A stretch of DNA of 34,075 bases from a virus: positions 1-34,075 of the IMG/VR virus record IMGVR_UViG_3300034522_000096, one strand, 5' to 3'. Of the stretch, positions 29,097 to 34,075 are shown piece by piece. The notes under the pieces were generated by a model. It did not search any database. It was not told the origin of the DNA and saw nothing but the letters and a program-made list of their open reading frames with translations. The first letter of the stretch is position 1. Each line of letters opens with the position of its first letter. Made by a program: the position numbers and the translations under genes.

Positions 29097-29741
29097 ATGT
29101 CCATCAGCACTTGGTCCGTCGCCCGTTCGCTGATTGCGCTGGGCCGCAATGTGAAAGGTACGAAGCCGTTCACAGAGGCACAGCTCAGCCAATGGGCCAG
29201 CGATGCACACACTGACTTCTCTGCTGGTGCGGCCGGCATAGCCCTGAGCCGGATGCGTATCCAAAACTGGGTGGAGGGTTTCGAGGCTGGCCGTATCCGT
29301 CAAGGTTCGTTCGTGCAGTGGCGGTTGACACACCTGGGATTGCAGGCGGTCGAGGCCGCGATGCAGACATGCCCTGATGCCTCGCCCCCCGATCCTGCAG
29401 AGATGTCCGTGCGGCTGTGGAACTTGCTGCGCATCCGTCGCCGTCTCACCGCCGATGAAGCGGCAGAGACACTGGTCGATGCCGGCGACGGCAGCTACCC
29501 AGCAGCCAAAAAGCGCATTGGTGCTTTGCTGGCCGCCTGGGTCAAGCACTCCCCAAAGGTAGTTGCCACAGCGCAAAAACGCGAGTCAGGCCGCATCCGC
29601 TATGTACTGCTGCAGGACATTGGCCGCTGGCCACCCACCTCCAAGGCTGGTCAGGTCCATCCGACCAGGTTTGCCAACGTCTCGCCGATGCCTGCCAGCT
29701 ATCGCCGCTCATCTGCCACATCGAACGAGGTGCAGCAATGA
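29097..29741 (+). CDS. Hypothetical early protein with winged-helix-like part
   Basis: This 214-aa protein starts ATG at 29097, one base after the MuB stop. The N-terminal part has TEAQLSQWASDAHTDFSAG and FEAGRIRQGSFVQWRLTHLG. The middle (about residues 100-165) reads like a winged helix: VRLWNLLRIRRRLTADEAAE, DGSYPAAKKRIGALLAAWVK, with a wing KRESGRIRYVLLQD. A regulatory DNA-binding role is likely. Proteins of this size are common after MuB in transposable phages, but I cannot name the family. Confidence 0.7.
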   Translation: MSISTWSVARSLIALGRNVKGTKPFTEAQLSQWASDAHTDFSAGAAGIALSRMRIQNWVEGFEAGRIRQGSFVQWRLTHLGLQAVEAAMQTCPDASPPDPAEMSVRLWNLLRIRRRLTADEAAETLVDAGDGSYPAAKKRIGALLAAWVKHSPKVVATAQKRESGRIRYVLLQDIGRWPPTSKAGQVHPTRFANVSPMPASYRRSSATSNEVQQ

Positions 29742-30190
29742 CGCCGCCATACATGAGCGCTCCCTGGTTCGCGCTACTGCAAGGCCGAACAGGCAAAGGA
29801 GCCGTTCGCGCCCAAGTCGCAAAACAGCTTGGCATCAGTGCCGCAGCACTGAGCCAGGTACTCAACGGTTCAGGCGCATACGGCAGCGGTGCGGCCAGCA
29901 CCTCCCGCATTGCCGAGCGCGTGGTGCACACGTTTGGTCGGTATGTCTGCCCGCACCTATCCCAGGAGGCTGGCGGTGAAGAAGTGGAGATCACCGCAGA
30001 TCAGTGCAAGGGGTTCGCACACCGTCCAGCCCCTACCGGCAGTCCGCGCGACATGCAGCACTGGCAGGCCTGCCGCCAGTGCCGACACCGCGAAGCCAGC
30101 GCACCGCCTGTTGCCCGCGCCGTGCAGCCACGCAAGGTAATTCCGATCCAGGTTCAGCCTCAGGAGCATACCCATGCACCAAGCCTTTAA
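29738..30190 (+). CDS. HTH protein with C-terminal Cys cluster
   Basis: This 150-aa protein has an N-terminal lambda-repressor-like HTH (about residues 18-68: GAVRAQVAKQLGISAAALSQ, VLNGSGAYGS). A Cys/His-rich segment follows (C71, H73, C90, C112, C115, H117) that could bind zinc. The last ~30 residues are Pro/Gln-rich. It overlaps the previous gene by ATGA and the next by 17 nt. It is likely an early regulator of phage or host genes. The zinc call is from spacing only. Confidence 0.7.
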   Translation: MTPPYMSAPWFALLQGRTGKGAVRAQVAKQLGISAAALSQVLNGSGAYGSGAASTSRIAERVVHTFGRYVCPHLSQEAGGEEVEITADQCKGFAHRPAPTGSPRDMQHWQACRQCRHREASAPPVARAVQPRKVIPIQVQPQEHTHAPSL

Positions 30191-30416
30191 AGCACCTGCG
30201 GTTGTGCTGATCCAACTGGCCTTGCCGATGACAGAGGCCGACTACCAGCGCCCGCCGCTGGGCTGGATCAAGCGCCGCGCCCGCCGTCTGCAGCGTGCCT
30301 ATCCCATCGGTCGCCGCATCGCGATTGCTTCGGCTGCCGACGACTACGCCACGTTCACCCACATGCACCGCGAACGACTTTCACAACTTCTCAAAGGAGG
30401 CCACCACCATGCCTAA
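30174..30416 (+). CDS. Hypothetical basic protein
   Basis: This 80-aa protein is Arg-rich in the middle (GWIKRRARRLQRAYPIGRRI) and ends in a His run (GGHHHA). It may bind nucleic acid. Its start overlaps the previous gene and its 3' end overlaps the next gene by 8 nt. The perfect AAAGGAGG site for the next gene lies inside it. No family recognised. Confidence 0.65.
   Translation: MHQAFKAPAVVLIQLALPMTEADYQRPPLGWIKRRARRLQRAYPIGRRIAIASAADDYATFTHMHRERLSQLLKGGHHHA
30393..30400 (+). promoter_or_regulatory. Strong Shine-Dalgarno for the 60-aa membrane protein
   Basis: AAAGGAGG matches the 16S rRNA tail fully and lies 8 nt before the ATG at 30409. It is the strongest ribosome site seen in the early operon and fixes the start of a small membrane protein whose open frame runs further upstream. 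Confidence 0.85.
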
Positions 30417-30591
30417 ACCCAAATCACCTTCGTGTTACTTCGCCCCTGGGACCATCGAACACAGCAAGTCACCCATGAGCAGGATGGAAAAAACTGCCGT
30501 GTTGCTCTTCTTGTTCCTGATGTTGATGCTGCTGGGCTACTGCATTGCATCTATCTACGGTTATGTGGAGCTGCGGGGTGGCCTGACATGA
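30409..30591 (+). CDS. Small single-pass membrane protein
   Basis: This 60-aa protein has a soluble N-terminus (about residues 1-27) and one very hydrophobic helix (about 28-51, TAVLLFLFLMLMLLGYCIAS), then a short tail. It starts at 30409 after a consensus AAAGGAGG. The stop overlaps the next ATG (ATGA). Early small membrane proteins in transposable phages include toxins and exclusion proteins (Mu kil is in a similar early region), but no homology is visible and the function is open. Confidence 0.75.
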   Translation: MPKPKSPSCYFAPGTIEHSKSPMSRMEKTAVLLFLFLMLMLLGYCIASIYGYVELRGGLT

Positions 30592-30983
30592 ACCGTTCCA
30601 TGAGCCCAGAAAGCAAGGCCTTGGTGGATTACCTGCGCAAGCACGGAGGCGCATCAGTGGACACGCTGACGACCGTGGTGCCTGCTGACAGCCGTACCGG
30701 CTTGCGTAAGCGCCTGGGCAACCTGGAGCGTGGCGGCTGGCTACAAAAAGAGCAGGAGCAAGAGACGGTGCTGTGGTCCATACGCCCATCTGCACGCGAG
30801 CTGTTTGCAAAAGCCGAGTTGCCTCGCCCTGCCACCAAGAAGCCTCCCTTCGTTGGAGTGCCTGCATTGCCGCGTCGCATCAATGTGATGACTACGCCCC
30901 CCTACTGCCCATCCCAAGACCTGGTTGCGCGCCAGGGTGCCTTCGATTTCATGCGTGTGCCGAGCCACGGCGTGCGTTGCTGA
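30588..30983 (+). CDS. Winged-helix-like early protein
   Basis: This 131-aa protein has an N-terminal winged-helix pattern (about residues 5-60): ESKALVDYLRKHGGASVDTL, then RTGLRKRLGNLERGGWLQKE and a wing QETVLWSIRPSA. The C-terminus is Pro-rich with several basic residues and is probably disordered. The ATG at 30588-30590 overlaps the stop of the membrane-protein gene. The pattern resembles phage winged-helix regulators that act on early gene expression. Function is inferred. Confidence 0.7.
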   Translation: MNRSMSPESKALVDYLRKHGGASVDTLTTVVPADSRTGLRKRLGNLERGGWLQKEQEQETVLWSIRPSARELFAKAELPRPATKKPPFVGVPALPRRINVMTTPPYCPSQDLVARQGAFDFMRVPSHGVRC

Positions 30984-31000
30984 CAAAGAGAGAACGACAA

Positions 31001-31630
31001 ATGACACAACAAAATATTCACGAAACCATTCCCGAAGGCTACATGAAGAATGCCCAGGGGCATCTTGTCCCAGTGGCGAACGTGCGCGAACAAGACCTGC
31101 TGCGTGACCAGGTGGTACGCACTTTGGTGGCGCAAGCTCTGGAGGCCAACCAAAAACTGGTCGACTTCAAGAAGAAAGCCCTGGATGACATCACCGACCT
31201 GGTCAAGATTTCTGGAGAGCGCTATGGCGTCACCCTGGGCGGCGAGAAGGGCAACATCTCTATCAGCTCCTACGACGGCAAATACAAGGTAATGCGTTCG
31301 GTTGCCGACTTGATTCAGTTCACTGAGGAACTGGAAGCGGCCAAGGCGCTGGTCTTTGCATGCATCAATCGCTGGTCCGAGGGGGTGAATCCCTTCATCA
31401 AGACTTTGGTGATGCGAGCCTTTGCACCAGGTAGCAATGGCCAGCTCAAGACCACCGCCGTGCTGGACCTGCTGCGTGTTGAGTTTGACGATGCCGAGTG
31501 GACGGAGGCCATGCGCGCGCTCAAGGACAGCATTGCCGCCAGCGGTACAGCGATCTATGTGCGCGTGTATGAGCGTATTGGCAGCTCCGAGAAGTACAAG
31601 GCAATCCCTTTGGACTTGGCGGCCGTATGA
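31001..31630 (+). CDS. DUF3164 family protein
   Basis: This 209-aa protein matches DUF3164, found in the early region of many Mu-like phages. It begins with IPEGYMKNAQGHLVPVANVR and LRDQVVRTLVAQALEANQKL. A central GGEKGNISISSYDGKYKV motif follows, and then AFAPGSNGQLKTTAVLDLLR. It has mixed helical and beta character and no membrane segment. The molecular role of the family is not known to me. The start at 31001 is the only good one, 17 nt after the previous gene. Confidence 0.85.
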   Translation: MTQQNIHETIPEGYMKNAQGHLVPVANVREQDLLRDQVVRTLVAQALEANQKLVDFKKKALDDITDLVKISGERYGVTLGGEKGNISISSYDGKYKVMRSVADLIQFTEELEAAKALVFACINRWSEGVNPFIKTLVMRAFAPGSNGQLKTTAVLDLLRVEFDDAEWTEAMRALKDSIAASGTAIYVRVYERIGSSEKYKAIPLDLAAV

Positions 31631-31645
31631 AAAACGAGCGGCTGT

Positions 31646-32296
31646 ATGCGCAAGGAAGTATGGACAGAGGCGGAGAAAGCCACCCTGCAAAATTTGTACG
31701 GCAAGACGTCAAAAGAGAAGATTGCAGCCCAACTGGGAAAGACTATTTGGTCAGTGCGCAGCATGGCCAAAAAGCTGAACCTGACGGTGAGCAATCTATG
31801 GTGGACTCCAGAGCAGGAGGAGCAGTTACGTCAGCTCTATCCCACTATGGACGTAGCCAGTCTTGCACAAGCCCTGAACAGATCCGTGGCGTCGATTTAC
31901 ATGAAGGCCCACGAGTTGAGGGCGGGCAACGTCAAGCTAAAGAGACGCAACAAGCTGTCCATCGGGGACGAACGCTTGAACAGCCACGGGTTGTTGGTAC
32001 GCAAGATGACGGATACGGGCAACCAGTGGAAGGACTGGAAGCGTGTGGATGTCATCGAGTGGGAGGCCATCCATGGCCCTGTCCCGGCGGGGAAAGTTCT
32101 TGCACGAGTGAATCCATACCTGCCTCGGTCACCGAGCAACATGGCGGTTTACAGCAAGCAGGAGCTGTCGGCGCATTTCACGGGCATAGGCATGCCACCC
32201 GAGATGCGCGAACTGATGTCGCTCAAACGGCAAATCCTGAAGGAACTGGGAAAAGCTCCTGTGCAACAAACATCGAACTCACCCGAGTCAGATTGA
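31646..32296 (+). CDS. Tandem SANT-type DNA-binding protein with degenerate HNH-like domain
   Basis: This 216-aa protein has two SANT/Myb-like repeats (about residues 4-45, VWTEAEKATLQNLYGK; and 52-92, WWTPEQEEQLRQLYPTMD). A C-terminal domain follows (about 108-180) in the pattern of phage HNH endonucleases: LLVRKMTDTGNQWKDWKRVD, EWEAIHGPVPAGK. Relatives, from memory, have His where this protein has D135 and K150, so the nuclease centre appears lost. It probably binds DNA without cutting it. The stop overlaps the next ATG (TGATG). Confidence 0.75.
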   Translation: MRKEVWTEAEKATLQNLYGKTSKEKIAAQLGKTIWSVRSMAKKLNLTVSNLWWTPEQEEQLRQLYPTMDVASLAQALNRSVASIYMKAHELRAGNVKLKRRNKLSIGDERLNSHGLLVRKMTDTGNQWKDWKRVDVIEWEAIHGPVPAGKVLARVNPYLPRSPSNMAVYSKQELSAHFTGIGMPPEMRELMSLKRQILKELGKAPVQQTSNSPESD

Positions 32297-32472
32297 TGGC
32301 GCTGCTCAAGGCAGTGCGCAATCAACAGACGCCAATTGTTGAAGAGCGCAAGCTGGCCATCAGCGCAGGAGTTACGGCCCTCGTGGATTCCATTCGAGTT
32401 GAAGTCGAGCACTCCGTTCTCAATCAAGGCCGCCATCACAGCTTCTTCAACCCCAAAGGAGAAGGTCAATGA
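32296..32472 (+). CDS. Small hypothetical early protein
   Basis: This 58-aa protein starts at the ATG overlapping the previous stop (TGATG) and ends in an ATGA overlap with the next gene. It contains MALLKAVRNQQTPIVEERKL and a helical ISAGVTALVDSIRVEVEHSV. It is too short for a clear domain. Placement within the overlapped gene chain makes it a likely real gene rather than chance. Confidence 0.65.
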   Translation: MALLKAVRNQQTPIVEERKLAISAGVTALVDSIRVEVEHSVLNQGRHHSFFNPKGEGQ

Positions 32473-32825
32473 GTCGTAAAAAAAGTATTGATGCCGTACG
32501 AGATGTGCTGTTCGCCCAATTGGAAAGGCTCGCAGACCCCCAGCAGCAAGTTGATTTTGAGCGCTGCCGATTGGTAAATGAGACCGGGCAACTGATCGTG
32601 AATACAGCCAAGGTCGAAGTGGAATATGCAAAGGTAATCAAAGGTGCAACCACGCTGCCCTTTATTGAAGATCAGGAAGGCCTGGTCGAACGACCTTATG
32701 GCAATCCATTACCGGCCAAGGCTCCAGAGGTTGGCGATAAGCCTGAAAACAAAAACGGCCCCACCACGCCCGCCATTAACCATCCATGGCGCGGTTTGGG
32801 ACAACGTGAAGGACGTCTGACATGA
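32469..32825 (+). CDS. Hypothetical early protein
   Basis: This 118-aa protein has an N-terminal helical part (about residues 5-60: IDAVRDVLFAQLERLADPQQ, VNETGQLIVNTAKVEVEYAK). This pattern is common in short phage proteins next to gemA. The C-terminal half is Pro/Gly-rich and probably disordered. It overlaps both neighbours by ATGA. No enzymatic motif; function unknown. Confidence 0.7.
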   Translation: MSRKKSIDAVRDVLFAQLERLADPQQQVDFERCRLVNETGQLIVNTAKVEVEYAKVIKGATTLPFIEDQEGLVERPYGNPLPAKAPEVGDKPENKNGPTTPAINHPWRGLGQREGRLT

Positions 32826-33307
32826 GCGCCACAGAGAAAAGTATGAGCAGAAGATTTAAAAATGTTGCCTCTTCTGCGGCAGCTATTGCAGAACGCAAAC
32901 GCGAGCTGGGCCATATTCACCAGGGGCGCGCAGCTCTAGGCTGGAGCGAAGACGACTATCGCTTTCACCTGGTAGAGCTGACAGGCAAAGCCAGCTCGGC
33001 CGACTTGGATGCTGCGGGCCGCAGCAAGGTGCTGGCACACATGGCCAAGCTGGGGTTCAAACCCAAATCCAGCGGCTTTAAACCTTTCGATCAGGCAGCC
33101 AAGATCAAATGGCTTTGGCGCAAGCTGGGCGAGGCAGGTGGACTGCGTGAGAGCAGCCCACAGGCGTTACTGGCTTTTGTCGGGCGGACTGCAGGAATGA
33201 GCGTTGCCGATATTAAGTTTCTGCCAACGCGTGAAGCATCAACTGTTATTGAAGCGCTCAAGTCCATGTTGGACCGTGCCAAACATGCACAGGGAGGTGC
33301 CCGATGA
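32822..33307 (+). CDS. gemA: GemA / Mu gp16-like regulatory protein
   Basis: This 161-aa protein fits the GemA (DUF1018) family. The signature parts are LGHIHQGRAALGWSEDDYRF, LTGKASSADLDAAGRSKVL, LGFKP, then AAKIKWLWRKLGEAGGL, and a C-terminal VIEALKSMLDRAKHA. Mu GemA modulates host gene expression and DNA supercoiling-related functions; here that role is by analogy. It overlaps the previous and next genes by ATGA, and Mor lies two genes downstream, as in Mu-like early regions. Confidence 0.88.
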   Translation: MSATEKSMSRRFKNVASSAAAIAERKRELGHIHQGRAALGWSEDDYRFHLVELTGKASSADLDAAGRSKVLAHMAKLGFKPKSSGFKPFDQAAKIKWLWRKLGEAGGLRESSPQALLAFVGRTAGMSVADIKFLPTREASTVIEALKSMLDRAKHAQGGAR

Positions 33308-33654
33308 AACCTCTTTATGTCATCTCGCTGGCATTTGGTTGCTTGGCGAGCGTCATTTACTGGGACATCAATTCAGAAACCAGGATTGCAGAACGCAAGG
33401 CAGAAGCCGATCAAAAAGAGGCAGACAAGCGCCCTCGCAAGGTAAATGAGGCCAATGGCTGCGAAGTCTGGGCTTTCAAACCCACTGACCGCTGGCTGTA
33501 CTTCTCCCGTTGCGCTAACGACAAAACCAGCACGATCAACACCTGGGATGAGTGCCGTAGCGTGAACTCGGGGAAGGTGAGCCGCACCGAGTGCACACCG
33601 CACAGCCTGACCATCACCCAGGTGCCGAAGCAACGCCAAGCGCGGAGCAGCTGA
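33304..33654 (+). CDS. Membrane-anchored Cys-rich hypothetical protein
   Basis: This 116-aa protein has an N-terminal membrane anchor (about residues 4-20, LYVISLAFGCLASVIYW), then a charged helical part (about 24-47). A compact domain with four cysteines (C53, C70, C84, C97) and many aromatic residues (EVWAFKPTDRWLYFSRC) follows. The domain is likely periplasmic with disulfides. It lies between gemA and mor. No family recognised; a host-envelope or exclusion role is possible. Confidence 0.7.
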   Translation: MKPLYVISLAFGCLASVIYWDINSETRIAERKAEADQKEADKRPRKVNEANGCEVWAFKPTDRWLYFSRCANDKTSTINTWDECRSVNSGKVSRTECTPHSLTITQVPKQRQARSS

Positions 33655-33658
33655 TCCG

Positions 33659-34075
33659 ATGTCCCACACCATCGCTATTCCTGTCGATCTCCTGCCGCCT
33701 TTGCTGCAGGACTTTGAGCGCCTGGTCGGCCTACAAGCGACCATGGCACTGGTGCGGGTCTATGGTGGCGTGCGGGTGTACTTTCCCACCGTTGACCGGG
33801 CTACGCCCGATCACCCCTACGCAGCCATCATCGGCCTGGACAAGCTTTTAAAGCTGTCCGAGGAGTACGGCGGCCTGCCGCACTTTCAACTGCCCAAGGC
33901 TGAGCGCGCCTTGCTTGCCGTGCGCAATGCACGCATTGCAGCCGCCTATAGCTCCGAAAAGACTGCCCGTCAGATCGCATCAGAATATGGGCTGACCGAG
34001 GGGCAGGTGGTCCGCATCGTGGCCTCTCTTGGTGCAAGGCCCCCACCTGAAAGGCGCCAGCGTCCGCTGTTTTAA
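33659..34075 (+). CDS. mor: Mor-family middle transcription activator
   Basis: This 138-aa protein resembles Mor/C activators. It has an N-terminal dimerisation part, LLPPLLQDFERLVGLQATMA then VRVYGGVRVYFP, and a C-terminal HTH (about residues 98-125: SSEKTARQIASEYGLTEGQV). Mor dimers activate the Mu middle promoter together with RNA polymerase. It is the last gene of the early operon and its stop is the last codon of the window. No second Mor-like gene (C) is seen, so this may be the only late activator here, or C lies outside. Confidence 0.88.
   Translation: MSHTIAIPVDLLPPLLQDFERLVGLQATMALVRVYGGVRVYFPTVDRATPDHPYAAIIGLDKLLKLSEEYGGLPHFQLPKAERALLAVRNARIAAAYSSEKTARQIASEYGLTEGQVVRIVASLGARPPPERRQRPLF

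Noticed and set aside
28283-29239. A 318-codon leftward open frame opposite MuB
   Set aside because: MuB has clear Walker motifs on the other strand; the leftward product has no recognisable domain or start signal.
1-34075. tRNA, rRNA, CRISPR array or insertion sequence
   Set aside because: No tRNA cloverleaf, regularly spaced repeats or IS-type transposase were noticed by eye. The only transposase is the phage MuA type.

Overview
The window is most of a Mu-like transposable prophage with a long non-contractile (siphovirus-type) tail. The host is probably a high-GC betaproteobacterium of the Comamonadaceae/Burkholderiales type. That host call is inferred from base composition, codon use and protein style; no host gene is present. 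Hallmark genes are a MuA-type DDE transposase, a MuB-type ATPase, GemA, a Mor-family activator, a Com-type zinc protein, a DUF1804 small terminase, a gp28-like large terminase, a gpF-like head protein, and a tape-measure protein of about 1,886 residues. No tail sheath or contractile baseplate gene was seen. The window starts exactly at a stop codon and ends exactly at one, so the phage ends and target-site duplication lie outside it.

Layout. A genetic switch sits near 25.44-25.54 kb. It holds a leftward XRE repressor, a rightward Ner/Cro-like protein, and two copies of a dyad (ATTCC-N4-GGAAT) between them. Rightward from the switch (25.5-34.1 kb) is a tightly overlapped early operon: Ner-like protein, HTH-like protein, MuA, MuB, small regulators, DUF3164, a SANT/degenerate-HNH protein, GemA, a membrane-anchored Cys protein, and Mor last. 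Leftward (25.4-24.1 kb) is an AT-rich lysogeny operon: repressor, a protein sharing a glycine-rich motif with it, and an exported protein. It closes with a rho-independent terminator.

Below 24.0 kb the late genes run leftward in three blocks. Block 1 holds lysis (endolysin, Rz with nested Rz1, XhlA-like holin), packaging, portal and gpF (24.0-17.4 kb). An AT-rich 100-aa gene with its own terminator separates it from block 2: prohead protease/capsid fusion, connectors, tail tube, G and GT chaperones made by a -1 frameshift, tape measure, and a short tail-tip/fibre set (16.9-1.1 kb). Block 3 is com plus a D12 adenine methylase (0.95 kb to 1), equivalent to Mu com-mom. The three gaps match the positions of the Mu late promoters Plys, PI and Pmom. 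Late genes point away from early genes, unlike Mu itself.

The most notable observations are: (i) a plus-strand cassette hidden in the late operon (10541-10750), with a near-consensus promoter, a leaderless 49-aa two-helix membrane protein and a terminator; (ii) a slippery heptamer with a well-placed RNA structure for G/GT frameshifting; (iii) 13 [LMVF]-x-E-[AS] motifs in the first 500 residues of the protease-capsid fusion, which look like self-cleavage sites; (iv) a motif and DNA repeat shared by the repressor and its downstream neighbour; and (v) a nearly identical terminator hairpin ahead of two late blocks.
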